Below are positions 54,392-63,443 of a stretch of DNA of 64,000 nt, piece by piece (position 1 is the stretch's first letter; the number at the start of each line of letters is the position of its first letter). The stretch covers positions 1 through 64,000 of the forward strand of contig CAZCOA010000009.1 in assembly GCA_964500225.1 (NCBI GenBank), in the 5' to 3' direction. This DNA is from JAAYDY01 sp964500225. Lineage in GTDB: Bacteria; Planctomycetota; Phycisphaerae; FEN-1346; JAACEH01. A program made the position numbers and the translations under genes. The notes below the pieces were generated by a model. It saw nothing but the letters and a program-made list of their open reading frames with translations, ran no database searches and had not been told where the DNA came from.

Positions 54392-54434
54392 CCGCCTGAC
54401 GCCGGGACGACCGTCGGCTCACGCCGATCCGCCA

Positions 54435-54767
54435 TCACGGGTTCTGCTTCTGCGGCGTCAGGTCCACCAGGTCCACGAATTCCAGGGCCACGGCCGCCCA
54501 GTCGCCCATCTGTTCGACGCGGCGAACGCTGGCGGTTCGCTGAACCGTGCGGCTCCTGGGGGCATCCGGCATCTGGAGCTCGATCTGGACCTGGACCTGC
54601 GTGCCGAGTTTCAGTTCTCTGGCCAGCGGACCGAGAATCTTCACGCCGCCGGCGCTGATGTCGGCCGTCTTGCCCTTGACCAGCAGACGCCGCCGTTTGT
54701 CGGTTATCTTCGCCGGACAAGACAGCGGCACACGCTCGTAACGTCGTTTCTCGCGGTAGTCCTGCAT
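54435..54767 (-). CDS. PilZ-domain protein, probable c-di-GMP receptor
   Basis: A stand-alone PilZ domain of 110 residues. The two nucleotide-binding motifs are seen: R-x3-R in RRYER (residues 8-12) and D-x-S-x2-G in DISAGG (37-42). Proteins like this bind cyclic di-GMP and change motility or exopolysaccharide output. It lies 113 bases after cstA on the same strand but about 14 kb from the EPS cluster. ATG at 54767. Confidence 0.85.
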   Translation of the reverse strand: MQDYREKRRYERVPLSCPAKITDKRRRLLVKGKTADISAGGVKILGPLARELKLGTQVQVQIELQMPDAPRSRTVQRTASVRRVEQMGDWAAVALEFVDLVDLTPQKQNP

Positions 54768-54880
54768 GGCCTCTCCAGACTCCCCGGACAGCGGCCCACA
54801 GGAGCATTATCGCCCACGGATGCGCATGTCCTTGAACGAAATCGGCTTGGCCGGGGCTGCCGCCGGGACGGGCCAGGACT

Positions 54881-56617
54881 CTATGGGGCCGCCGCCTCGG
54901 GCTCGGGCGCCTCGCCCCATCGGCGCACGAGCGACACGGCCACCTCGATCACCATCCAGACGGCCAGCACCAGGACCACCGCATTGAGCGACGCCAGGAG
55001 CCAGTCCGATTGGTGCACAAACGTCAGCTCGTTCAGCACCATCGCCCAGACGGTCATCACGAGCATGAACAGGCACGGCAGACCGGATACGAGGAACTTC
55101 ATGCCGCCTTTTCTGCGCAGATACACCGTTACGACCAGCAGGGCCAGGGCCGCCAGGAGCTGGTTGAGCGAGCCGAACAGCGGCCACAGCTTCTTGGCGC
55201 CCGCGCCGCCGGCGCCGTTGGCAAACGCCAGCACGCCGGCCGTCGCCACGGCGATGCCCGTGGCCACCCAGCGATTGGCCAGCACGGGCGCCCGGGCCCG
55301 ACCGGCCAGCTCGCCAATGACGTACCTCTGAAGTCGCGTGGCCGTGTCGAGCGTCGTGCCGGCAAAGCTCGCCACAAAGACGCCCATGACGATCAAGGCA
55401 AAGTGGTGCGGGATGCCGAGGTGCTGGATCATGTTCGCCGAGCCTTCCACGAAGGCTGCCAACTGAATATCCAGGGGGCTGTCGCCCGTCCACTGGCCGT
55501 AGTAGTGGAGCCATGCGGCCCGGCCCGTCACAATGGTGTCGCCCGACGGGGCCGCCAGGCCGACGCCCGCCGACACCGCGATGATGACCAGCACCGCCAG
55601 GGCCCCCTCCATGAGCAACGACCCGTAGCCCGCCGGCTGGGCGTCCAGCTCGCTGCGAAGCTGCTTGCTCGATGTGCCGGAAGCCACCAGGCTGTGGAAC
55701 CCGGAGATTGCGCCGCAGGCGATAATCACGAACAGCAGCGGCCAGATCGGCGGCGCACCGGTCGGGTGCGGCTGAAAGGCCGGCGCCGCTATCGTCAGGT
55801 CGGCCGTCAGTCCCGATACCACCACTGCCACGATCATCAGCGCCATGGCCACGAACAGCTGCCAGGCGTTGATGTAGTCGCGCGGTTGCAGGAGCATCGT
55901 CACCGGCAGTGTTGAGGCCACGTAGGCGTAGATCAGCAGAATGACGGTCCAGACTCCCGTGGCCGGTACGCCCGCAATGGCCGGCATCTGCATCGGCAGG
56001 TAGTGCCCCATGCCCACGGTCACGTACATCAGCGTCACGGCTGCAATGCTCACGGCGGCAACGTTCCAGTGGCGTTTGGCGATGGCCCAGCCGGTGGCCA
56101 TGGCGATGGGAATCTCGCACCAGATCGGGAACACCGAGGCCGGGTATATCTTGAACAGCAAGGCGATGACCAGTCCGAAAATCGCGATGACGATGAGCAG
56201 TTCGAGGAAGACCACGCCGAACAGCAGCACCTGAACGCGCGGATGGATATACCGGGCAGCCACCTCGGCGACGCTCTTGCCCTCGTTGCGGAGTGAGACG
56301 ACCATGGCCCCGAAGTCGTGGACGGCGCCCATGAAGATGCTGCCGAAGAAAACCCACAGCACCGCGGGCAGCCAGCCCCAGATGATCGCGATGGCCGGTC
56401 CGACGATGGGGCCTGTGCCGGCAATCGAGGTGAAGTGGTGGCCGAAGACGACGATCGGCTTGGTCGGCACGTAGTCGATGTCGTCGCGAAGCTGCTCGCT
56501 CGGCACGGGGCACGCCCGGCGCAGCTTGAAAATCCGTCGTGCCAGGAACCGTCCGTAGGTGTAGTACGCTACCAGGTAGCCCGCGAACAGGGCCGCCATC
56601 AGCAAGATCGCCTGCAT
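54881..56617 (-). CDS. cstA: Carbon starvation protein CstA family peptide/pyruvate transporter
   Basis: An inner-membrane transporter of 578 residues and many (14-16) hydrophobic helices. It carries the family start DYVPTKPIVVFGHHFTSIAG, GPAIAIIWGWLPA, SGFHSLVASGTSSKQL and the C-terminal ATGIAVATAG. CstA proteins import peptides or pyruvate during carbon limitation. ATG 56617, 25 bases after the TIM-barrel gene stop, implies co-transcription with it. No two-component regulator of this transporter lies in view. Confidence 0.92.
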   Translation of the reverse strand: MQAILLMAALFAGYLVAYYTYGRFLARRIFKLRRACPVPSEQLRDDIDYVPTKPIVVFGHHFTSIAGTGPIVGPAIAIIWGWLPAVLWVFFGSIFMGAVHDFGAMVVSLRNEGKSVAEVAARYIHPRVQVLLFGVVFLELLIVIAIFGLVIALLFKIYPASVFPIWCEIPIAMATGWAIAKRHWNVAAVSIAAVTLMYVTVGMGHYLPMQMPAIAGVPATGVWTVILLIYAYVASTLPVTMLLQPRDYINAWQLFVAMALMIVAVVVSGLTADLTIAAPAFQPHPTGAPPIWPLLFVIIACGAISGFHSLVASGTSSKQLRSELDAQPAGYGSLLMEGALAVLVIIAVSAGVGLAAPSGDTIVTGRAAWLHYYGQWTGDSPLDIQLAAFVEGSANMIQHLGIPHHFALIVMGVFVASFAGTTLDTATRLQRYVIGELAGRARAPVLANRWVATGIAVATAGVLAFANGAGGAGAKKLWPLFGSLNQLLAALALLVVTVYLRRKGGMKFLVSGLPCLFMLVMTVWAMVLNELTFVHQSDWLLASLNAVVLVLAVWMVIEVAVSLVRRWGEAPEPEAAAP

Positions 56618-56642
56618 TCAGCCGTCTCCTCGACTCTCCGCG

Positions 56643-57605
56643 TCAGGCCCACCACATCTTGCCGAGCTTCTCTTTCAGCAGGATGCCCTGGAGAAACTCG
56701 ACAGCCTTGGCGAACCCCTCGCCGGCGCTCATCAGGCTGTCCTCGTGTTCGATGGAGATCACACCGTCGTAGCCGACCATCCGCAGCGTGCTGACGAAGT
56801 CGCGCCAGAAGATCGCATCGTGGCCGTATCCCACCGTGCGGAACACCCACGAACGGGCAAGCTCGTCGCCGTAGGGCTTCGTGTCCAGCGTGCCGTTCAG
56901 CGCCGTGTTGATCGGGTCGATCCGCGTGTCCTTGGCGTGGACGTGGTAAATGGCCTTGCCGATGGCTCGGATCGCGGCCAAAGGATCCATCCCCTGCCAG
57001 AACAGATGGCTCGGATCGAAATTCGCCCCGACGTTGTTGCCGCACTCCTTGCGCACGCGCAGCAGCGTTTCGGTGTTGTAAACGCTCATGCCCGGATGCA
57101 TCTCGAACGCGATGCGCACGCCATGATCGGCGGCGAACTTCGCCTCTCGCGTCCAGTACGGGAGAATCTTCTTTTCCCACTGCCACCGCAGCATCTCGGT
57201 GAAGTCCGGCGGCCACGGGCAGACGATCCAGTTGGGGCCCTTGTCGCGGTCGCTGCCGCCCGGGCAACCGCTGAAGCACGTGATCGTGTCGACGCCGATC
57301 ATCTCCGCCAGCCGCACGGCGTTGCGCCACGCGTCGTGGTGTTTCCGCGCGAATGCGGCGCTGGGATGCAGCGGATTGCCGTGGCAGGCCAATGCGCTGA
57401 TCTGCAGACCCCGGTCGCGAATCCGCGACGCCCACTGTTGCGCCTTGGCCTTGCTCCTGACGAGTTCCTGCACCGGGCAATGGCTCTGGCCCGGATAGTT
57501 GCCCGCGCCGATCTCCACGGCGTCCAGCTTCATCGCCTCAACGCGGTCCAGGGCATCGTCCAGGTCCACGCCCGAGAATAGCGCCATCATCACGCCCAGT
57601 TTCAT
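56643..57605 (-). CDS. Sugar phosphate isomerase/epimerase-like TIM-barrel protein
   Basis: The 320-residue product has the xylose isomerase-like fold, with GANFDPSHLFWQGMDP, YHVHAKDTRID and ISIEHEDSLM, the metal-binding Glu, Asp and His segments. It is likely a sugar or polyol isomerase whose substrate is unknown. ATG 57605 follows AAGGAGAG; the open frame to 57845 carries no homology. It is the first gene of a two-gene unit with cstA. Confidence 0.85.
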   Translation of the reverse strand: MKLGVMMALFSGVDLDDALDRVEAMKLDAVEIGAGNYPGQSHCPVQELVRSKAKAQQWASRIRDRGLQISALACHGNPLHPSAAFARKHHDAWRNAVRLAEMIGVDTITCFSGCPGGSDRDKGPNWIVCPWPPDFTEMLRWQWEKKILPYWTREAKFAADHGVRIAFEMHPGMSVYNTETLLRVRKECGNNVGANFDPSHLFWQGMDPLAAIRAIGKAIYHVHAKDTRIDPINTALNGTLDTKPYGDELARSWVFRTVGYGHDAIFWRDFVSTLRMVGYDGVISIEHEDSLMSAGEGFAKAVEFLQGILLKEKLGKMWWA

Positions 57606-57923
57606 CGCTTCTCTCCTTTCGGCCGGTGGAACGCACACGATTCCGTCACCCGCCGCGCGGCACGTGTGGCAGCGGATGCACTTGGAGCGACACGCGTGAG
57701 GTCGCCATCGCAGTCGGTCAGCGGGGTGTTTCCGGAAGGCGATGATAGGCCCGCCTACGAGCCCTTTCAAGCAAAAATGCACCCGCCCGTAGCGAGGGGG
57801 GGCGCATCGTGTTTGTGGGCAAGGAAGGCTCACTGCTTCGGGCAAGGGGGCCTGTAAGCGACGCCGCCGGCGGCATCAACGTGAGGGGGTGCGCGCCCTT
57901 GGGCACGCCTCCTGTCTTTGCCG
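57606..57923. other. 318-base gap between yidC and the TIM-barrel gene
   Basis: No gene was found. Near the yidC end lies GCCGCCGGCGGC at about 57859-57870 and an imperfect GC-rich stem at about 57886-57909, either of which could help end yidC transcription, but no T tract on the minus strand makes a clear terminator. Confidence 0.35.
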
Positions 57924-60305
57924 TCACTTGCGCGGCTTACGTTTTTCCAGCGGGTTCTCGCTTTTCTTGGCCGCGTTCTGAAGGCGTTCCACCTGACCCA
58001 TCTGGGCCTCGATCCATTGGCCGATGCGACCCGGCTTTTTTTCCTTGCGCGGTTTCTGCGGGCGGAGCTTCAGCTTCGCGTAGTGCCATCGGATGTACTT
58101 GCCCTCGAAGAAGCCCAGCACGGAGCTAACTAGAATGTAAAGGTTCAGCGCGCTGGGCGCCGTGTACAGGAAGAACAGCAGCATGGCCGGCGTCATGAAC
58201 TTCATCATCTGCTGCTGCCTGGCCATCTCGGGGGTCGTGGCGGCCGACTGCGGCTGCATGCGCATCTGGAGGAACATGGCCACGATCATCAGCACCGGCA
58301 ACACGTTGAGCTGCCATTGGGCCCAGTTGCCGATGAACGACACGCCCCAGACATCCACCGGGGTAAACTGCACCAGGGCGTCCGGCTGGGCCAGGTCCTG
58401 AATCCACAGGACGAACGGCGCGTGACGCAGGCTGATCGCCACCTGGATCCCTGTGTACAACGCGATCCAGACCGGCATCTGCAACGCCATCGGCACGCAT
58501 CCGAGCATCGGGTTGGCCCCGCGCTCGCGATACAGCTTCAGCGATTCCATCTGTACACGCTTTGGATCGTCGCCGAACTGCTCCTTCAGCTTGGCCACCT
58601 CGGGTTGCAAGTCCTGCATCCGCAGCATCGACACTTGGCTGTAACGACTGATCGGCAGCATCAGCAGGCGGACCACCACCACCAGCAGAATGACGGCGAC
58701 ACCCTTGTTGACCACGACGTCGGCAAACTTGTCGATGGCCCAGACCATGACTTTGCTGATGAACGCGACGCCGGGGATATCGACGCAGCACCCGCGGTTG
58801 TAGCTGATGACCGAACCGAGGTTGCGCTCGCGCAGCATCGGCCGGTCCAGCAAGTTGGCATCCTTGGGGCCGGCAAACAGATAAAAGCCGGCGGCCAGCA
58901 CCGAGCGGCCGTCCTTCTCCTGAAACCGCAGCGGGAAGGTGCGCATCAGGACGCCCGGCACGGTTTCCTTCTTGTCATCGGTGTAGGCCGGGTACGCCGC
59001 GGCATGTTCGAACCGGCACGACAGGTCGGCCAGGTCGGCGCGCACGGCCACGAACGTGAAGTACTTGTCCACCATGCCGGCCCAGTCCAGCGGCGCAGGG
59101 AAGGTGAATTTCTCCTTCTCGGCGTTGCTCTTGATGGCATTTCCGGCGTCGTTGCCGCTCTTGAATTCGGCGGCGCGTCTCATGTCGATGAATCCGGCGA
59201 CGGCCATGCGGTCGTCGCCGCGCGATTCCTCTTTCATGAGGCCCTCGGGGCCGCGCAGTGTCACGGCGCAACTGCTGAGCAGGCCGGAGTGGTCCACGGC
59301 CTCGATGTCCATGCCCAAGAGAAACGCGCCGCCGTCGCCGAACAAGTCGTCGCCTTCGACCGTCCGCCGGGCCAGGTGAAATGTGCGGTACAGGGTCACG
59401 AAGGGTTCGCCCTCGCGTCGAATGGTCAGCTTCAGGCGCACTCGCTCGGCCGTCGGCTCGCCGTCGAGTTGCCACGGGGCCTCCCAGCCGAGGGAACGGC
59501 CGAGAATCGCCCGGCCTTTGTCCAAGGGTTCCGGCTGGAGGATGCCGAGGTCGGCGGCCGTGGAACCTCCGTCGGCCTCGTTGACGCTGAGGGTGTCCCC
59601 CTCGCCGCCGACCAGAATCAGGCCATCGCCGGCCGGACTGATCGAGGCCGCCACGGGCACGATGCCGTTGGCGTTGATCGTGGTGATGACGTCCTGTACG
59701 GTGCGACAGGCCGAAAGGTATATCTTCGCGCCGGACGATCCGTTGCGCAGCTCGATGCTGCCCGGACGCACGCCAGCGCCGCCATGGAGCGCCGACAGCG
59801 GCATCTCGGGCGGCAGCGACAGGATGACCGTTTCGGCCGGCCGGTTGTCGCGGTACGTCAGGTCCAGCCGTGTCACGGCGAAACCCGGGCGGCCGAGGTC
59901 CCGCTGGATCAGGGGAAAGTGCCGTCGCTCCGCGTCGGGCAGGTGGCGGTCGTTCACCGAGGCGTAGTAGTCGCTGAGTTCGAGGTGCCGGATGCCGCTT
60001 CCCCGGGGCGTCAGTTCGACGGCCATGGCGAACGGGCCGCCCCGGACGGCCTCGCCGAGGCGGACCGGCTGCTCGAGGGCTGCGGTCTGCGGTTCGGCCG
60101 GTTCCACCTGAAAACGCACCGCCGGCCCGGCTCCGGAGAGTCCGGTTGTGGTGCCGCCGCCAGGCACCGCCGTCGCCACCTGGACTGCGGGGGGACGACC
60201 GTTGCCGCCCTTGTCGTGCTGGGTGAAGTACTTGTATCCCAGCACCACGACGACGCCCAGCACCATGAACATCAGCATCCGGACCATGGCGTCTTTGTTG
60301 TTCAC
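57924..60305 (-). CDS. yidC: YidC membrane protein insertase
   Basis: Inserts membrane proteins and assists Sec-dependent ones. The 793 residues have an N-terminal membrane anchor (about 7-25), a large periplasmic domain of about 490 residues and a C-terminal five-helix core with the conserved Arg in VVRLLMLPISRYSQ, then QPEVAKLKEQFGDDP and GCVPMALQMPVWIALY. The tail is very basic (KPRKEKKPGR), as in forms that bind ribosomes. The periplasmic domain is longer than the about 320 residues of E. coli. ATG 60305 is 30 bases after the metallophosphoesterase gene. Confidence 0.95.
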   Translation of the reverse strand: MNNKDAMVRMLMFMVLGVVVVLGYKYFTQHDKGGNGRPPAVQVATAVPGGGTTTGLSGAGPAVRFQVEPAEPQTAALEQPVRLGEAVRGGPFAMAVELTPRGSGIRHLELSDYYASVNDRHLPDAERRHFPLIQRDLGRPGFAVTRLDLTYRDNRPAETVILSLPPEMPLSALHGGAGVRPGSIELRNGSSGAKIYLSACRTVQDVITTINANGIVPVAASISPAGDGLILVGGEGDTLSVNEADGGSTAADLGILQPEPLDKGRAILGRSLGWEAPWQLDGEPTAERVRLKLTIRREGEPFVTLYRTFHLARRTVEGDDLFGDGGAFLLGMDIEAVDHSGLLSSCAVTLRGPEGLMKEESRGDDRMAVAGFIDMRRAAEFKSGNDAGNAIKSNAEKEKFTFPAPLDWAGMVDKYFTFVAVRADLADLSCRFEHAAAYPAYTDDKKETVPGVLMRTFPLRFQEKDGRSVLAAGFYLFAGPKDANLLDRPMLRERNLGSVISYNRGCCVDIPGVAFISKVMVWAIDKFADVVVNKGVAVILLVVVVRLLMLPISRYSQVSMLRMQDLQPEVAKLKEQFGDDPKRVQMESLKLYRERGANPMLGCVPMALQMPVWIALYTGIQVAISLRHAPFVLWIQDLAQPDALVQFTPVDVWGVSFIGNWAQWQLNVLPVLMIVAMFLQMRMQPQSAATTPEMARQQQMMKFMTPAMLLFFLYTAPSALNLYILVSSVLGFFEGKYIRWHYAKLKLRPQKPRKEKKPGRIGQWIEAQMGQVERLQNAAKKSENPLEKRKPRK

Positions 60306-60335
60306 GCGAGGCTCCTTACGGTTGAGGCCGCGACG

Positions 60336-61082
60336 CTAGCGCCCGTCGCGCAGCCGCTGGGCATTGATGTTCACCAGGCCGGGGGCTTCCAGGATGCCCC
60401 GGATGGTGGCCTGGACGTCGTACTCGACGCGCCGCCAAAGCACGCGGTTGCCGTCGAGCAGGCAGTAGCAGGCCCGCGGATCACGGTCCCGCGGCTGGCC
60501 GACGCTGCCGATGTTGATGACGGCCCGCCGCTGGTCGATCCGGAACTGCGAATCCAGGTCGCCCGGCGTCAGGAACCGGTAGTCTTCGGTAAACACTCCG
60601 GGCATGTGCGTGTGCCCGACGAAGCAGACCGACGGAATCCGGTCGAAGATCGTAGCCATCTTCTCCCGGTTCACCTGCGGGTCGTCGGGGAAGATGTATT
60701 CGTGCAGCGGGCGCCGCGGCGAGCCGTGAACGAAGAGAATCTGCCGTTCGAACCGATGGACCGGCAGACCGGCCAGAAACTCCCATCGCTGGCCCCTGAG
60801 GGCGGCGTCGGGCTCGGCGTCCAGCTTCTCGCGGGTCCAGAAAATGGCCTTTTCGGCGGCGGCATTGAACCCGCCCGGCTCCAGCAGGACGGCGTGGTCG
60901 TGGTTGCCCATGAGGCACAGGTCGAACTGCATGGCCAAGTCGAGGCACTCGCCGGGGTTCGGCCCGTAGCCGACCACGTCGCCCAGGCAATAGACGGCCT
61001 CGGCGCCCTGATTTTTCAGGTCTTCCAGGACGGCCTCCAGGGCCGACAGGTTCGAATGGATGTCGCTGATCAGCGCCAGCAC
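60336..61082 (-). CDS. Calcineurin-like metallophosphoesterase
   Basis: A cytoplasmic 248-residue enzyme with all five metal-binding motifs: LISDIHSN, LGDVVGYGPNP, GNHDHA, FVHGSPR and FVGHTHMP. The PNPGECLD segment is typical of a group annotated as YfcE-like or diadenosine tetraphosphatase-like. Substrate cannot be read. It lies between the Trm112-like gene and yidC on the same strand, in a likely operon. ATG 61082. Confidence 0.9.
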   Translation of the reverse strand: MLALISDIHSNLSALEAVLEDLKNQGAEAVYCLGDVVGYGPNPGECLDLAMQFDLCLMGNHDHAVLLEPGGFNAAAEKAIFWTREKLDAEPDAALRGQRWEFLAGLPVHRFERQILFVHGSPRRPLHEYIFPDDPQVNREKMATIFDRIPSVCFVGHTHMPGVFTEDYRFLTPGDLDSQFRIDQRRAVINIGSVGQPRDRDPRACYCLLDGNRVLWRRVEYDVQATIRGILEAPGLVNINAQRLRDGR

Positions 61083-61170
61083 GCAACTACCTCCGTCTTC
61101 GGCCGCAACAGGGAGAGCGGCCGCCGGATCGCGGCGGCGCGGCAGGACACGTCCGGTCCCGGCGGGGCGG

Positions 61171-61335
61171 TCAATCGAGCGGCTCGTCGGCCTGATCGAT
61201 CAGCAGCACGGGAACCCCATCGCGAATGGGAAATCGGCGGCCGCATTCCTGGCACAGAAGCGTCTGGTCCTCCTGGATCAGCCGCACCTTGCACTTCGGG
61301 CACGCCAGGAGCTTCAAGAATTCCGGGTCCAGCAC
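61171..61335 (-). CDS. Trm112-family zinc-ribbon protein
   Basis: A 54-residue protein, too short to stand out. Translation of the GTG at 61335 gives a start VLDPEFLKLLACPKCKVRL, then LLCQECGRRFPIRDGVPVLL and ends at TGA 61171-61173. CPKC and CQECG form a zinc ribbon, and the RDGVPVLL tail is diagnostic of the bacterial Trm112-like (UPF0434) family, which partners methyltransferases. AAGG lies about 9 bases upstream of GTG. It sits between the PHP and metallophosphoesterase genes. Confidence 0.85.
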   Translation of the reverse strand: MLDPEFLKLLACPKCKVRLIQEDQTLLCQECGRRFPIRDGVPVLLIDQADEPLD

Positions 61336-61437
61336 GGCACGCGCCTTTCCTAGAGAGGGACTCTCCGCCTCTGCGGCAGAGAGAGTCTATCGGCGACCCC
61401 CTGCAAGTCAACAGTTTTCTCCCGCCTGCCGGGTGCC

Positions 61438-62208
61438 TCACGATCGCCGCTGCTTGCGTCGCATCCAGTTCTCGACGTAATCGGCCAGTTCCTGGCCGCG
61501 GAGTTGGTGCATGGCCTTCAGGTGGACGATCCGTTCCTGCTCGCTGTCGAATTCGCTTTGCATCCGCGACACGCGGAACCGGCCGAGCCGCAGGGCCTCC
61601 ACCAATTCCTCATCGCTGCGCAGCTCATACTCGAACTCGGTGGCGCACCAGCCGACGCGCCACGGACTATGGGCATCGCTGCCGGCGATGCCGCGAAGGC
61701 GAAAACGACCTGCGAACATCGCCGCCGCTTCGTTTTCCTGCGGCGTGCAGCCGCCGTTATAGATCTCCACCCCCGTCAGCGGCTGGACCAGCTCGGGCAG
61801 CACCATACCCCGCCGCCAGTCGAATCCGATGTCCTCGAAATACGTCCACAGGCCGCTGTGGACCTGCTGGCGGAACGGATGAGCGGCAAACATGACCCCG
61901 CCTTCGCGCTCCACGGTTCGGGCCAGACGACGGAAGCTAATAGGTGTTTCCGGGAAGTCCTGCTTGACGCCGTACACGAGGATGTCGCCGAGCTCTTCCG
62001 TCTGCACCTCGACTCCGGCGAAGACGGTCAACCCTCGGCGGCGTCCGAGCCGCTGGGCTTTCAGGGCGCCGTCGATCCGATTGTGGTCGGTCACGGCCAG
62101 ACCGTTGAGCCCGACGCTGAGAGCACGTGATACGAGTTCCTCGGCCGACTGGCTGGCGCAGGCGCTGGCCTCGCGTGTATGGGTATGCAAATCAACGAGA
62201 AACGGCAC
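61438..62208 (-). CDS. PHP-domain metal-dependent phosphoesterase
   Basis: The 256 residues show the four PHP metal-binding motifs: DLHTHTREASAC, TDHNRIDGALKA, AAHPFR and GSDAHSPWRVG. These proteins are phosphoesterases related to DNA polymerase III exonuclease domains; the exact substrate here is unknown. GTG 62208 was chosen because GAGGAAGG is just upstream and the HTHT motif follows at residue 8; a longer frame to 62487 has no homology. It heads the minus-strand series leading to yidC. Confidence 0.85.
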   Translation of the reverse strand: MPFLVDLHTHTREASACASQSAEELVSRALSVGLNGLAVTDHNRIDGALKAQRLGRRRGLTVFAGVEVQTEELGDILVYGVKQDFPETPISFRRLARTVEREGGVMFAAHPFRQQVHSGLWTYFEDIGFDWRRGMVLPELVQPLTGVEIYNGGCTPQENEAAAMFAGRFRLRGIAGSDAHSPWRVGWCATEFEYELRSDEELVEALRLGRFRVSRMQSEFDSEQERIVHLKAMHQLRGQELADYVENWMRRKQRRS

Positions 62209-62275
62209 GTCCCCACCTTCCTCAACACGGTTGCGGCACACGCGATGCCAGGTCACCAAACGCCCCTTGGGCGGC

Positions 62276-62304
62276 TTGTAATGCTCGCCCGGAAGCCGTA
62301 TAAT
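62276..62304 (+). promoter_or_regulatory. Strong candidate sigma-70 promoter for the FHA gene
   Basis: TTGTAA at 62276-62281 and a perfect TATAAT at 62299-62304 are separated by exactly 17 bases. Transcription would start near 62311, giving a leader of about 150 bases. A CGCCC/GGGCG inverted repeat lies just upstream. Confidence 0.6.
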
Positions 62305-62462
62305 AAACACGTGAGTCGACGATTGCAAGATCAGACCTGTGCTGAAGCTATCGTCCGGCTTCGCGTCGGCCCCAGGGGGGAAACGATCACGGCTTTGTCC
62401 CCGGAAAGCGCCGCCGGCAGGGCCGGGGCCGTAGGCCCGGGTTGCGTATGGACCAGGTGACC

Positions 62463-63389
62463 ATGAAACCACCGGAAACGCTGCCACAGTTTCACCTAAT
62501 GGCCATGGACCCTCGGGATCCCAGTGTCCATGACAACGGGCTTCTGGTCGTGGTGGTCGGTCGCGAGGCTGGGTGCGAACTGACCTTGAGTGGTCATTCG
62601 GTGAGCGAGTTGCATGCCTGTCTGGTGCGTCGGCGCGACGGGGTGTGGCTGTACGACCTTGGCAGCCGCAACGGCACCAGTGTCAATGGCCGCAAGGCCC
62701 ATGCCCAGCGTCTGAACGACGGGGACACGGTACAGTTCGGCAGCCACCGATTTCGCATCCGGATCAGCGGCCAGATGGGGCATCCGGTGACGACGCTGGC
62801 GGCGTCGCTGCACGATTCGGTAACGGGGCGGACGGAGGTGCTGACGCGGCCGGTGACCGTCGTGGGACGCCGCGAGCAGAGCGACCTGCGGTTGTCCAGC
62901 GACGACGTCAGCCGAGTCCATTGTCTGCTGGTGCGTTGCGGACTGGGGCTGATTGTTCACGACCTTGACAGCCGCAACGGCACGTTCGTCACCGGGCGGC
63001 GGCAGAAGGAGCAACTGCTGACGGGCAACGAAATTCTGATGATCGGCCCCTACGAGTTCCAGGTTCGCATCGGGACGGAGAGCGAGATAGACGCCGCGGC
63101 AGGGGCGCAGACCCGGCCCGAGGCCGACGACGTATGGGCCGCCGTGGCCGAGGAGACGCGGCTGGGGTCGCATCCCCGCGACGAGACACCCCCGGCATCG
63201 CCGGCCGACGGTGCGCCCGGTGCGGCCGCGACCGGGTCGGCGGGCGGTGAGGACGATTTCGATTCGCTTATCGCCGATGCCCTGGGCGAGTCGTCCCCGG
63301 GCCCCTCGGCGGCCGAGGCCCTGGACGACCTGTGCGCCGACGAGCGGGACGAGGCCGACCAAGGCCCCGAGGCCGAGGACCGTGCGTAG
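62463..63389 (+). CDS. Tandem FHA-domain protein
   Basis: The 308 residues hold two forkhead-associated domains: about 20-95 (VVGREAGCELTL, SELHACL, SRNGTSVNG) and about 125-200 (VVGRREQSDLRL, SRVHCLL, SRNGTFVTG), each with the GR, S-x2-H and NG residues that bind phosphothreonine. The remaining 100 residues are acidic and Ala/Pro-rich. It probably reads Ser/Thr-kinase signals, although no such kinase is in the window. ATG 62463 follows AGGTGA. Divergent from the PHP gene. Confidence 0.88.
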   Translation: MKPPETLPQFHLMAMDPRDPSVHDNGLLVVVVGREAGCELTLSGHSVSELHACLVRRRDGVWLYDLGSRNGTSVNGRKAHAQRLNDGDTVQFGSHRFRIRISGQMGHPVTTLAASLHDSVTGRTEVLTRPVTVVGRREQSDLRLSSDDVSRVHCLLVRCGLGLIVHDLDSRNGTFVTGRRQKEQLLTGNEILMIGPYEFQVRIGTESEIDAAAGAQTRPEADDVWAAVAEETRLGSHPRDETPPASPADGAPGAAATGSAGGEDDFDSLIADALGESSPGPSAAEALDDLCADERDEADQGPEAEDRA

Positions 63390-63443
63390 CGGCCTGCGGT
63401 AGCGACTTCACGGACGACCGGCATTCACAGGGACGGCGGACTG

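Noticed and set aside
58317..61895. An 1192-residue plus-strand open frame across yidC and the metallophosphoesterase
   Set aside because: It crosses several clear minus-strand genes and shows only Arg/His/Gln-rich composition.
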